Shown here one piece after another: positions 17,064-24,904 of a DNA stretch of 64,000 nucleotides. Made by a program: the position numbers and the translations under genes. The notes beneath the pieces were generated by a model. It had not been told where the DNA came from and ran no database searches. It saw only the letters and a program-made list of their open reading frames with translations. Origin of the DNA: Thiobacillus thioparus DSM 505 (GTDB taxonomy: Bacteria > Pseudomonadota > Gammaproteobacteria > Burkholderiales > Thiobacillaceae); NCBI RefSeq assembly GCF_000373385.1, contig NZ_KB891327.1:195690-259689 (forward strand), read 5' to 3'. How positions within the stretch are numbered: position 1 is the stretch's first letter; every line of letters starts with the position of its first letter.

Positions 17064-17744
17064 ATGAAACAGATACATCGACTATCAGCGTATGTCCGCC
17101 CGGCCCGGCTGGGCGCCTTGTCGCTGGCGCTCATGGTGTGCATGGCCGGCCTGGCGCCGCATGCCGAGGCGTCCGACAAGAAGGCCAGCCGCGAACGCGA
17201 GGCCTTGCGGCGGGTACAGCAGCAGCTGTCCCAGATGCAGGGGCAGCTCGATGCCGTGGAACAGGAAAAGGCCAGGCTGGCGGCGGACCTGGAACAGGCC
17301 CAGGCATCGTCGAAAGCCGCGGAAGGCCAAGTGGCGAGCCTGCGGCACGGGCTCGGCACAAGCAAGCAGCAGCTCGTGGCGGCAACACGCGAGCTGACGC
17401 AGGTCAAGGAAGAACTGGCCACCACATCGCAGCGGCTGGCCGATACCCAAAAAACCTTGGCCGACACCACCCAGGACCTGCAACAGACGCGGGCGGAAAA
17501 ACGCGACCTGGAAGCGCTCAAGATACGCCATGAACGCGACATTGCTTCGTGCGAGCGCAAGAACCTGGCGCTCTACGGGGTGGGGCGGTCGCTGATGGAC
17601 CGTTTCGAACACAAGACGTGCGGCGAGATACTGGCAGAAAAGGAGCCGTTTTCCGGCCTCAAGAAGGTGGAGACGGAAAATCTGCTGGAAGAATATCGCG
17701 ACAAGCTGGATGACCAGAAGCTGATCAGGCCGCCTGGCGGCTGA
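17064..17744 (+). CDS. Periplasmic coiled-coil protein of unknown function
   Basis: A 226-aa protein. The N-terminus (residues 1-36, ending AEA) is a long signal peptide. Residues 40-165 are an almost continuous heptad-rich coiled coil high in Q, E, A, K and L (REREALRRVQQQLSQMQGQ). The C-terminal part holds two cysteines (ASCERKN, KTCGEI) that could form a disulfide, and ends in a polar tail. The ATG is preceded by GGGGAAT. It follows the ankyrin gene by 46 bases and is the last same-strand gene of the cassette; phoX converges on it. No family name is recognised. A structural or spacer role in the envelope is likely but unproven. Confidence 0.75.
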   Translation: MKQIHRLSAYVRPARLGALSLALMVCMAGLAPHAEASDKKASREREALRRVQQQLSQMQGQLDAVEQEKARLAADLEQAQASSKAAEGQVASLRHGLGTSKQQLVAATRELTQVKEELATTSQRLADTQKTLADTTQDLQQTRAEKRDLEALKIRHERDIASCERKNLALYGVGRSLMDRFEHKTCGEILAEKEPFSGLKKVETENLLEEYRDKLDDQKLIRPPGG

Positions 17745-17931
17745 GATCGGGCATCGCGATTAATGGCTGGCCGTAGCCGGATCCGTCCGGACAGCGCGGT
17801 TTCATGCCCCCACGGGCTCTATATCCGAATGGGTGTCGCACCTGATACAGGCGATCGTCCGGTGCAACCTGAGGGCTGCGCCGGACGGTGTCATGGGCCT
17901 GCCCGGACCTTCAGGCAGGGGGTGCGGGGCC

Positions 17932-19866
17932 TCAGTCGTCGTGCTGGGCGCGGCCCGCGATCGTCAGGTAGCCGACGGCGGCGCTGAACTTGCCGTTGTA
18001 GTTCGCCGACTCGAGCGGATCCAGCGCCGTATACACCTTGGCGTGCAGGCCGCCGATGACGTTGCCGTTTGCGTCCTTGGCCAATTCCCAGTCGCCCGGG
18101 TGCTGGAAGTTGCTCATGATGTAGCTGAAGCCGTTGACGTCGTCGACGGCATGCAGGCCAGTCGATTCCGCGCCAGACGGACAGGACAGGATGCGCGACA
18201 GCTCACCGGAGTCGACGTTGTAGGCCCACAGGAAGTTATTGACGTGGCGGCCGCTGTCCTCGCCGATGAAGAGGGTGCGCATCGTTTCCGAGAACTTCAG
18301 GTTGTCCGGGTTCGCGATCTTGTCGGGATTGGACAGGTTGCCCAGCGCATCCGGGGTTGCGAGATCCTCGCCGATCAGCAGGGGCGAGCCGCTGATGGGT
18401 ACCCATTGGCTGCGGATACGTGCGCCCGTGTCGTCGGACTGGCCGCCATCGAGTTTCCATGCGTAGACCATGCCGGCCTGGGGGCCCTGGATGGAAATGC
18501 CGCCGGAGCCATTCATCATGGCCGTCTGCACGTAGCTGATCGCGGAATAGGCGATCTTGTCGCGGGCGTTGACCGTCGTGCCCTCCATCTTGGTGAAGCC
18601 GAGGCTGCCGCCCTTGTAGGCCGCATAACGGTGCGTTTCAAGGAAGGCCGCCGCCTTTTCCTGGCCCTCGACGAACTTGACCCATTGGGTTTTGCCGCCG
18701 AACGGGATTTTGGTGTAGCTGGGGTCGGACGGGTCGCTGGTCTTGACGTCGACGATGTCGGCGGCGGACAGGCTGTCGGCCAGCGCCTTGATCTCGTCGC
18801 TGGTGGCGTGGCCGAGGCGGACCCATTCGATGTCGGCCGAACCGCCGTTTGCGGCTGTCTTCTGCAACCACTTCGCCACATACAGGGTACCGGCGGAGAG
18901 GTCACGGGCGCGGTCGGCGACGAACATGAAGAGGCCGCCATTGGTCGCATCGTCGCCCATCAGGACAGTGCGCTCGTCGGGCATCACTTCCACCAGTTCG
19001 TGCGAAATGCGGCCCATGCAGTAATGCTTCTTGATGCTGCCGGTGCCGTTCGGGTGGACGGTTACTTCCGGCAGATGGCCGTAGTGGTAGGGGTTGGCGG
19101 TAGCCGGATCGCCGTAGAGATTCTGGCTGAACGCCTTGAACTGCGCATTGCCGGCGATGCTCACCGCGTCGGGCTCGTATTCCTCGCTCGACAGGTGCGT
19201 GTTCCAGGGCGAACGGCTTGCACCGCAGGTGATCCACAGGCCATGGACGCCGCTGGTGTCGACGTTCGAGTAGCTTTCCAGCGTCAACTTGCCGGTGCGC
19301 TCGTCCTGGTCCAGGGCAAGCACCGCGATCGGCGAGGGCAGCCGGCCGTACATCGAGGCGCCGGCGACGTTCTTGGTGGCGTACTCGAACTGCACTACTG
19401 CGTACACGCGCTGGCAGCCGCGGCGGCGTGAGTGGGTTTTGGGCAGGGTCAGCAGCGACATGCCGTCCGGGCAGTCGGAGGAAAACTGGCGCTGATCCGG
19501 CGAGGTCGTATCGAGGATCGGGGCATTGTTGATGTTGTAGTAGCCGCCGGCGAGCGTCATGCCACCCTCCGCGCTTGGCACGGTTTCGCCCGTCAGGAAG
19601 AAGGTTTCGTAGCCGAGCGCATAGGTCTCGAAGTGGCGTCCGACGCCCTTCGTCAGCGTCGAGGCGACATAGGTCTCCGCCATCTGGGCCGGGTTGGCCA
19701 GCGACGGGGCGGCCATCGCGCCGAACCGGTAGCGAACCGGCATGCCCATCGGACCGGCTTCGGCTAAAAGGGGCAGACCGGCCAGCGACGAAGCGAGGGG
19801 CAGCATCGGCATGCCGGAAAGCAATCGAAGCGCGCGGCGACGGGAAAGGGACACAGAATCTGACAT
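17932..19866 (-). CDS. phoX: PhoX-family (DUF839) alkaline phosphatase, Tat-exported
   Basis: A 644-aa protein of the PhoX/DUF839 family, calcium/iron phosphatases that release phosphate from organic esters in the periplasm. The N-terminus has a twin-arginine-like motif (SRRRALRLL, residues 8-16) followed by a hydrophobic stretch ending LLAEA, so Tat export is likely. Family motifs include SGVHGLWITCGASRSPWNTHLSSEE, NPYHYGHLPEV, RISHELVEVMPDERTVLMGDDA, and NPDNLKFSETMRTLFIGED in the C-terminal half. Length fits the family (about 600-700). The start at 19866 has GGAG upstream and matches the Tat signal; longer frames have no signal. A Pho box lies about 80 bases upstream, supporting phosphate-starvation control. 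Catalytic activity was not tested residue by residue. Confidence 0.85.
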   Translation of the reverse strand: MSDSVSLSRRRALRLLSGMPMLPLASSLAGLPLLAEAGPMGMPVRYRFGAMAAPSLANPAQMAETYVASTLTKGVGRHFETYALGYETFFLTGETVPSAEGGMTLAGGYYNINNAPILDTTSPDQRQFSSDCPDGMSLLTLPKTHSRRRGCQRVYAVVQFEYATKNVAGASMYGRLPSPIAVLALDQDERTGKLTLESYSNVDTSGVHGLWITCGASRSPWNTHLSSEEYEPDAVSIAGNAQFKAFSQNLYGDPATANPYHYGHLPEVTVHPNGTGSIKKHYCMGRISHELVEVMPDERTVLMGDDATNGGLFMFVADRARDLSAGTLYVAKWLQKTAANGGSADIEWVRLGHATSDEIKALADSLSAADIVDVKTSDPSDPSYTKIPFGGKTQWVKFVEGQEKAAAFLETHRYAAYKGGSLGFTKMEGTTVNARDKIAYSAISYVQTAMMNGSGGISIQGPQAGMVYAWKLDGGQSDDTGARIRSQWVPISGSPLLIGEDLATPDALGNLSNPDKIANPDNLKFSETMRTLFIGEDSGRHVNNFLWAYNVDSGELSRILSCPSGAESTGLHAVDDVNGFSYIMSNFQHPGDWELAKDANGNVIGGLHAKVYTALDPLESANYNGKFSAAVGYLTIAGRAQHDD

Positions 19867-19931
19867 CACGGATCTCCAGGGTGGATTTGAGGAAACCGGC
19901 CGCGTCACAGGGGGCAGCCGAGAACGCGCAA

Positions 19932-19937
19932 AATCTA
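19932..19937 (-). promoter_or_regulatory. -10 element of the phoX promoter
   Basis: On the minus strand the hexamer is TAGATT (4 of 6 to TATAAT). It lies 10 bases downstream of the Pho box, the usual spacing in PhoB-activated promoters, where the box replaces the -35 element. Inferred from pattern and spacing only. Confidence 0.5.
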
Positions 19938-19947
19938 GCAAGCCGCC

Positions 19948-19965
19948 GTGACAATCCAATGACGC
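19948..19965 (-). promoter_or_regulatory. Candidate Pho box (PhoB binding site) upstream of phoX
   Basis: The minus strand reads GCGTCATTGGATTGTCAC, two 7-base half-sites (GCGTCAT and TTGTCAC) with an 11-base period. That is the organisation of the PhoB consensus (two CTGTCAT units, 4-base AT-rich spacer), with 11 of 18 positions matching. It lies 82-99 bases upstream of the phoX ATG, on the right strand and 10 bases before a plausible -10. Confidence 0.6.
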
Positions 19966-20200
19966 AGACATGAGCCCTTTGTGCAAATCCGGGTGGCGCA
20001 CACCCCGCCCGAATGGAATGATAGTGGGCCGCCCGCCGGATTCTTCCGCCGGCTGGCGTATCCCACGATCCATAGGGGTAAAAAGGGTTACACTCGGGCT
20101 GCCTGCGAAGCGGTCTGGTATCGAGAGGGGAGGCGGCGCGTTTCCTCGCCTTAATTTCCCCTCGCGCCCCAGGCGGGTTTTGGCCCTACTTCCAGCGGGC

Positions 20201-20228
20201 TTGAAAAATCCTTCCATCACATCAAAAT
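20201..20228 (+). promoter_or_regulatory. Candidate sigma-70 promoter of clpS-clpA
   Basis: TTGAAA (5/6 to -35) and CAAAAT (4/6 to -10) with a 16-base spacer, about 30 bases upstream of the clpS ATG. An imperfect inverted repeat (AATAAAGCC at 20226-20234 and GGCTTATT at 20244-20251) spans the short leader, which lacks an obvious Shine-Dalgarno. The rest of the 391-base phoX-clpS gap shows nothing else recognisable. Confidence 0.35.
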
Positions 20229-20257
20229 AAAGCCAGTAATCTAGGCTTATTCCGGCT

Positions 20258-20566
20258 ATGGCAACCAAGCGAGAAGGCACTACCCTACTGGAACCGTCTG
20301 CGGCGAAGGTAAAGCCGCCGCCCTTGTACAAGGTTCTGCTGCTGAACGACGACTACACCCCGATGGAATTCGTGGTGCTGGTTCTCAAGAAGTTTTTCGG
20401 CATCGACCAAGAACGGGCGACACAAATCATGCTCAAAGTGCATACTGAGGGTGTGGGTGTGTGTGGGGTATACCCAAAGGATATCGCTCACACCAAGGTC
20501 GAGCAGGTTGTGGATTTCGCGCGGCAGCATCAGCATCCGCTGCAATGTACGATGGAGGAAAGTTAG
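20258..20566 (+). CDS. clpS: ClpS, N-end-rule adaptor of ClpAP
   Basis: A 102-aa cytoplasmic adaptor that delivers N-degron substrates to ClpA. The core carries family signatures: [21 protein letters not shown], where the Asn-Asp pair and nearby Met line the N-degron pocket, and [27 protein letters not shown]. The C-terminus contains [18 protein letters not shown]. The usual short, flexible N-terminal extension is present. The stop is immediately followed by the clpA ATG, the standard proteobacterial arrangement. No clear ribosome site precedes the ATG (TTCCGGCT), and a small hairpin occupies the leader, so translation may be modest or regulated. Confidence 0.96.
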   Translation: MATKREGTTLLEPSAAKVKPPPLYKVLLLNDDYTPMEFVVLVLKKFFGIDQERATQIMLKVHTEGVGVCGVYPKDIAHTKVEQVVDFARQHQHPLQCTMEES

Positions 20567-22819
20567 ATGATTGCCCAGGAACTCGAAGTCACGCTGCACA
20601 TGGCCTTCATGGACGCGCGGCAGAAACGCCACGAATTCATTTCGGTGGAGCATTTGCTGATGGCGATGCTGGACAACCCGTCGGCAGCCGAGGTGCTGCG
20701 TGCCTGCGGCGCCAATATCGATGCGATGCGCGACCAGCTCGGCAAGTTCATCGATGAGCACACCCCCAAGGTGGCGGGCGAGGGCGAGGTCGACACCCAG
20801 CCGACGCTCGGCTTCCAGCGCGTGATCCAGCGCGCCATCCTGCACGTGCAATCGTCCGGCAAGAAGGAAGTGACCGGCGCCAACGTGCTGGTGGCGGTGT
20901 TCGGGGAAAAGGACTCGCATGCGGTGTATTTCCTCACCCAGCAAGGCGTGACGCGGCTCGACATCGTCAATTTCATCTCCCACGGCATTACCAAGACGCC
21001 GCAGAGCGAGCCGGCGCGGCCGGAGGAAGCCTCCGAAGTCAACGCCGAGGCGCCGAGCAGTTCGCCTCTGGACAGCTTTGCGCAGAATCTGAATGCCCAG
21101 GCGCTGGCCGGCAAGATCGATCCGCTGATCGGGCGCGACCAGGAACTCGAACGGGTGATCCAGACGTTGTGCCGCCGCCGCAAGAACAATCCCCTGCTGG
21201 TGGGCGAGGCCGGCGTGGGCAAGACCGCGATTGCGGAAGGCCTGGCACGCCGCATCGTCGAAAGCTCGGTGCCGGACATCCTGGCGCAGAGCACAGTGTA
21301 TGCGCTCGACATGGGCGCCTTGCTGGCCGGCACCAAATACCGCGGCGACTTCGAACAGCGCCTGAAAGGGGTGTTGAAGCAGCTGGCCGACAATCCCAAG
21401 GCGATCCTGTTCATCGACGAGATCCACACGCTGATCGGCGCCGGCGCGGCGTCGGGCGGTACGCTCGACGCCTCCAACCTGTTGAAGCCGGCGCTGTCGT
21501 CCGGCAATCTGCGCTGCATCGGCGCGACCACGTACACCGAATATCGTGGCATTTTCGAGAAGGATCATGCCTTGTCACGGCGTTTCCAGAAGGTCGACGT
21601 ACCGGAACCCTCGGTCAACGAAACCGTGGAAATCCTGCGTGGCCTGAAATCGCGCTTCGAGGATCATCATGGCGTCAAATATACGGCGGCGGCGTTGACC
21701 ACCGCAGCGCAGCTGGCTGCACGCTATATAAACGACCGCCATCTGCCGGACAAGGCGATCGACGTCATCGACGAAGCCGGGGCCGCCCAGCGCATCCTGC
21801 CGAAGTCGAAGCAGAAAAGGACGATCACCCCCCGCGAGATCGAGGACATCATCGCCAAGATCGCGCGGATTCCGCCCAAGACTGTCTCGTCCGACGACAA
21901 GAATTCGCTGAAGACGCTGGACCGTGACCTGAAGGCCGTGGTGTACGGCCAGAACGAGGCGATCGACGCGCTGGCGACTGCGATCAAGATGTCGCGCAGC
22001 GGCTTGGGCAATCCGCAAAAGCCGATCGGCAACTTCCTGTTCTCCGGCCCGACCGGGGTCGGCAAGACCGAAGTCGCGCGCCAACTCGCTTACGTGCTGG
22101 GTATCGAACTGATTCGTTTCGACATGTCGGAATACATGGAACGTCATGCCGTATCGCGGCTGATTGGCGCACCACCCGGCTATGTCGGTTTCGACCAGGG
22201 CGGACTGTTGACGGAAGCTGTCACGAAGCATCCCTATGCCGTTGTTTTGCTGGATGAAGTCGAAAAGGCTCATCCGGACATCTTCAACGTGCTGCTGCAG
22301 GTGATGGACCATGGCACGCTGACCGATACCAATGGACGCAAGGCCGATTTCCGCAACGTGGTGTTGATCATGACCACCAACGCGGGCGCGGAAATGCTCA
22401 ACAAGGCGACCATCGGCTTCTCCAACTCACGCGAAAGCGGCGACGAGATGGGCGAGATCAAGCGCATGTTCACGCCGGAATTCCGCAACCGGCTGGATGC
22501 CATCATCCCGTTTGCGCCGTTGACCGAGCCCGTCATCCTGCAGGTGGTCGACAAGTTCCTGATGCAGCTGGAGGAACAGCTGCACGAGAAGAAGGTCGAG
22601 GCGGTCTTTACCGACGCGCTGAAGGCCTATCTCGCCAAGCATGGTTTCGATCCGCTGATGGGGGCTCGCCCGATGGCGCGCCTGATCCAGGACACCATCC
22701 GCAAGGCGCTGGCCGACGAACTGCTGTTCGGCAAGCTGGCGCATGGCGGCCGGGTGACCATCGATGTCGATGCCAGCGGGAAAGTCTCCCTGGAGTTCGA
22801 GGAGACGGTGCCGGTGTAA
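20567..22819 (+). CDS. clpA: ClpA, ATPase subunit of the ClpAP protease
   Basis: A 750-aa AAA+ unfoldase that feeds substrates to ClpP. The N-terminal Clp_N repeat domain (residues 1-145) begins [19 protein letters not shown], the ClpS-binding region. Nucleotide-binding domain 1 has Walker A GEAGVGKT near residue 212 and Walker [15 protein letters not shown]. Domain 2 has Walker A GPTGVGKT near 495, [16 protein letters not shown] and the sensor motif MTTNAGAE. The C-terminal D2-small domain includes [26 protein letters not shown]. Full family length, with no base between it and clpS. Confidence 0.97.
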   Translation: MIAQELEVTLHMAFMDARQKRHEFISVEHLLMAMLDNPSAAEVLRACGANIDAMRDQLGKFIDEHTPKVAGEGEVDTQPTLGFQRVIQRAILHVQSSGKKEVTGANVLVAVFGEKDSHAVYFLTQQGVTRLDIVNFISHGITKTPQSEPARPEEASEVNAEAPSSSPLDSFAQNLNAQALAGKIDPLIGRDQELERVIQTLCRRRKNNPLLVGEAGVGKTAIAEGLARRIVESSVPDILAQSTVYALDMGALLAGTKYRGDFEQRLKGVLKQLADNPKAILFIDEIHTLIGAGAASGGTLDASNLLKPALSSGNLRCIGATTYTEYRGIFEKDHALSRRFQKVDVPEPSVNETVEILRGLKSRFEDHHGVKYTAAALTTAAQLAARYINDRHLPDKAIDVIDEAGAAQRILPKSKQKRTITPREIEDIIAKIARIPPKTVSSDDKNSLKTLDRDLKAVVYGQNEAIDALATAIKMSRSGLGNPQKPIGNFLFSGPTGVGKTEVARQLAYVLGIELIRFDMSEYMERHAVSRLIGAPPGYVGFDQGGLLTEAVTKHPYAVVLLDEVEKAHPDIFNVLLQVMDHGTLTDTNGRKADFRNVVLIMTTNAGAEMLNKATIGFSNSRESGDEMGEIKRMFTPEFRNRLDAIIPFAPLTEPVILQVVDKFLMQLEEQLHEKKVEAVFTDALKAYLAKHGFDPLMGARPMARLIQDTIRKALADELLFGKLAHGGRVTIDVDASGKVSLEFEETVPV

Positions 22820-22836
22820 ATTCGCCCCCGCGAAAT

Positions 22837-22859
22837 TACCCATAAAGATTTTGCATGGG
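22837..22859 (+). terminator. Weak hairpin after clpA
   Basis: ACCCAT and ATGGGT form a 6-bp stem with an 11-base loop, 17 bases past the clpA stop. There is no T-run after it, so it is at best a weak or Rho-assisted terminator. Confidence 0.25.
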
Positions 22860-22981
22860 TGGTCGTAAGCCGTTCTAGATACAGGTGCGTGGTGGTTTGA
22901 TCGTGGTTCCCGCTTCATTGATGAGGTGGGACTGCGGCGATCAGGCGCCTGTGCACCAGTTGATCTAGAGAGGGCACTCCC

Positions 22982-23584
22982 ATGAAGCTGTACTTCGCAC
23001 CGCATATCGCCGTTCTTTCGCTGATATGTTCCCTGCCTATCTATGTCCATGCTGCCGATGCCGGGGCGAATACGCCTGTTGTGTCCGGCGAGGACTTGAC
23101 CGCGGCAAGCGAACGCATCCGTCAGACCGGCGCACAGATGCGCGAAGACCTGAAGAAGGCCCGCGCCCGTCTTGAAGCCCAGAAGGCGCAGCAGGAAGCG
23201 GAACGGGCTCGCCAGGAGGCTGACAAGACGCATCAGGAAGCCGAGCGTAAACGGAAGGAAGAACTGGAACGCCAGCAGGCGCTCAAGGAAAAACAGCAGC
23301 GCGAAGCTCAGCTGGCTGCACAGGAGCGGGCACGCAAGGAAGCTGCCGCGCGGACGGAACAGGCCGAGCGGCAACGTCAGGAAGCGTTGCGCGCGAAGCA
23401 ACTGGAAGCCGCCAAGCAGGAAGAAGCCAGGGCGAGAGCAGCCGAAGCGCTGAAGGCGGCGCGTGAATCGGTCGGCGTACGGGCATTCGGGGATGACCAG
23501 CAAGCCACCCAAGCCGCTGCCAAGGCCCGGGCGGCCGAGGCACTCAGGAAAGCACGTATGTCGACCGGCGAGCGCGCGTTTTAA
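22982..23584 (+). CDS. Secreted charged coiled-coil protein with a duplicated C-terminal motif
   Basis: A 200-aa protein of no recognised family. Residues 1-24 are a signal peptide ending VHA. Residues about 45-150 are a highly charged E/K/R/Q/A helix (QEAERARQEADKTHQEAE) like the rod of TolA, but with no membrane anchor or TolA C-terminal domain. The C-terminus carries a near-duplicate 19-residue unit, at about 151-169 and 182-200, of pattern ARAAEAL-KAR-S-G-RAF. GAGAGGGCA precedes the ATG. It is flanked by unrelated genes (clpA upstream, an EPS-type isomerase downstream) and is probably a single-gene unit. The repeat looks like a docking or sorting motif; function unknown. Confidence 0.7.
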   Translation: MKLYFAPHIAVLSLICSLPIYVHAADAGANTPVVSGEDLTAASERIRQTGAQMREDLKKARARLEAQKAQQEAERARQEADKTHQEAERKRKEELERQQALKEKQQREAQLAAQERARKEAAARTEQAERQRQEALRAKQLEAAKQEEARARAAEALKAARESVGVRAFGDDQQATQAAAKARAAEALRKARMSTGERAF

Positions 23585-23657
23585 GACCATCCGGGAACAA
23601 TCGGGCATCCTGCGCCGGACAGCGGGGTGCCAATTGGCGACAGGGGGCAAACAAAAA

Positions 23658-23676
23658 GCGGCGCCTGAGGCGCCGC
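23658..23676 (-). terminator. Strong GC hairpin, T-run on the minus strand
   Basis: Perfect 8-bp inverted repeat GCGGCGCC/GGCGCCGC with a 3-base loop, 73 bases after the preceding gene. On the plus strand it is preceded by AAAAA and followed by GAAAAAC, so the transcript with a U-run is the minus-strand one. It may still stop plus-strand transcription inefficiently, or mark a decayed boundary. Confidence 0.5.
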
Positions 23677-23858
23677 GAAAAACCCGGTGTGGCAGGAGGA
23701 GGAGCGCCTGGGGAAGAACCCCTACCGGGAAGCTACATAGTCGAATATAGGTCAATAAGCGGCGTGTGCCATCGGTATATTGATCCGCTCCGACGTAGTG
23801 ATTTTGAATTACGGCGTAAATCTTTCTTTCTTGAGCTTATTTCGAACATCCCCTTCCT

Positions 23859-23873
23859 TGGCTTGCTCAATGC
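23859..23873 (+). promoter_or_regulatory. Possible sigma-54 promoter of the EpsD-like gene
   Basis: TGGCTTGCTCAATGC has GG and GC elements at the correct -24/-12 distance, against the consensus TGGCAC-N5-TTGC (TGGC and TGC matched). It lies 48 bases upstream of the ATG. Weak on its own; the next gene, manC, has a similar element. Confidence 0.25.
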
Positions 23874-23920
23874 GGTCGAATCCCGCACCATACCGGGCAT
23901 TCAAGAATACCGGAGTGTTG

Positions 23921-24790
23921 ATGAAAAGCCCCTGTGTCACCCTCGCCGTCGCACTGGCCGTATTTACGCTGCTGTCTGGCTGCGAACAGCCGGCCACGCC
24001 GCCCCCGGATACCGTTGCAGCCAAAGTGGGGGACGACACGATCAGCGAATTTGAACTGGGCCGGGCGGTGGCACGTCTGGGCCCCATGAGCGCGGCAGAC
24101 GCCGCCGAAGCCAGGGGCAAGGTGCTGGAAGCCCTGATCGACCAGCATCTGGTCAGCAGTGCCGCCAAGAACGCGAAACTGGACAAGTTGCCGGAGGTTG
24201 CGCTGGCCATGCAACAGGTACAACGCCAAGTGCTCGTGGAAGCCTATATGGAACGCCTGTTCAAGGATCTGCCCAAACCATCGGATAGTGCCATCCAGGA
24301 TTACTACAACCGGCATCCCGACCTGTTTGCGCAGCGCAAGCTGTACCGTGTCCATGAACTCGAATTGCAACTGGCGGCAGGGCGAGTCGCCGAAGTGGAG
24401 GCACAGTTGAAACAAAGCCGCAGCCTGGCCGAGTTCACCGACTGGCTGGGCACGCAAGGGATTGCGGTCAAGTCCGGCGAGGCGGTCAGGCCGGCGGAAA
24501 AGATCCCGGATACCATGCTGGCGCAACTCGCCAGGATGAAGGATGGCCAGGCGGTCGTGGTGCCGATGGACGAGGGTAGGATCAGTGTGCTGCAATTGCT
24601 GGACAGCCAGGCGCAGCCCGTGTCGTTCGAGCAAGCCAGAGACGCGATCGCTCAATTGATTCTGGGTGGAAAGCGCAAAACCCTGCTGGAAGCCGAAATC
24701 CACAAGCTGCGTGGCAGCGGCAAGATCGAATATGCCAGCGGTTTTGCGCCTGCGCCTCCGGAACCAGCCATGCAGCCGGGCAAGCCGTGA
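23921..24790 (+). CDS. EpsD-family peptidyl-prolyl isomerase lipoprotein
   Basis: A 289-aa lipoprotein: the signal peptide ends in lipobox LLSGC, with the lipidated cysteine at residue 21. Residues 33-150 form a SurA/PrsA-like helical chaperone domain (VAAKVGDDTISEFELGRAVARLG, KVLEALIDQHLVSSAAK, IQDYYNRHPDLFAQRKLY). A degenerate PpiC-like parvulin domain follows, about 150-270 (VHELELQL, RMKDGQAVVVPMDEGRISVLQL). This matches EpsD-type isomerases of exopolysaccharide export clusters. GGAG sits 5 bases before the chosen ATG; upstream in-frame starts have no signal sequence. manC, a GDP-mannose gene, follows after 114 bases, consistent with an EPS role. The rest of an eps cluster is absent here. 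Confidence 0.75.
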   Translation: MKSPCVTLAVALAVFTLLSGCEQPATPPPDTVAAKVGDDTISEFELGRAVARLGPMSAADAAEARGKVLEALIDQHLVSSAAKNAKLDKLPEVALAMQQVQRQVLVEAYMERLFKDLPKPSDSAIQDYYNRHPDLFAQRKLYRVHELELQLAAGRVAEVEAQLKQSRSLAEFTDWLGTQGIAVKSGEAVRPAEKIPDTMLAQLARMKDGQAVVVPMDEGRISVLQLLDSQAQPVSFEQARDAIAQLILGGKRKTLLEAEIHKLRGSGKIEYASGFAPAPPEPAMQPGKP

Positions 24791-24819
24791 CCCGCGCATG
24801 ACCCAGATCACCTGGGGAC

Positions 24820-24834
24820 TGGGCGGACGATTGC
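24820..24834 (+). promoter_or_regulatory. Possible sigma-54 promoter of manC
   Basis: TGGGCGGACGATTGC keeps TGG and TTGC at the exact -24/-12 spacing of the sigma-54 consensus, 70 bases upstream of the manC ATG. The middle of the -24 box (GCG rather than CAC) is off-consensus. Confidence 0.25.
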
Positions 24835-24904
24835 GGAAGTGTCCCGGCGTCAGGAACGGAATTTGCCTCGTTTGAACGAAATTTCAATTTCAAGAGCACT
24901 CGAC

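Larger units (their letters stand above)
23585..23920. other. 336-base intergenic region before the EpsD-like gene
   Basis: Holds one strong hairpin (23658-23676) and a possible sigma-54 type site (23859-23873). No credible short coding sequence was found. AT-rich compared with its neighbours from about 23740 on. Confidence 0.5.

Noticed and set aside
17833-19431. 532-codon plus-strand frame opposite phoX
   Set aside because: Composition is that of a shadow; phoX has family motifs, a Tat signal and a Pho box.
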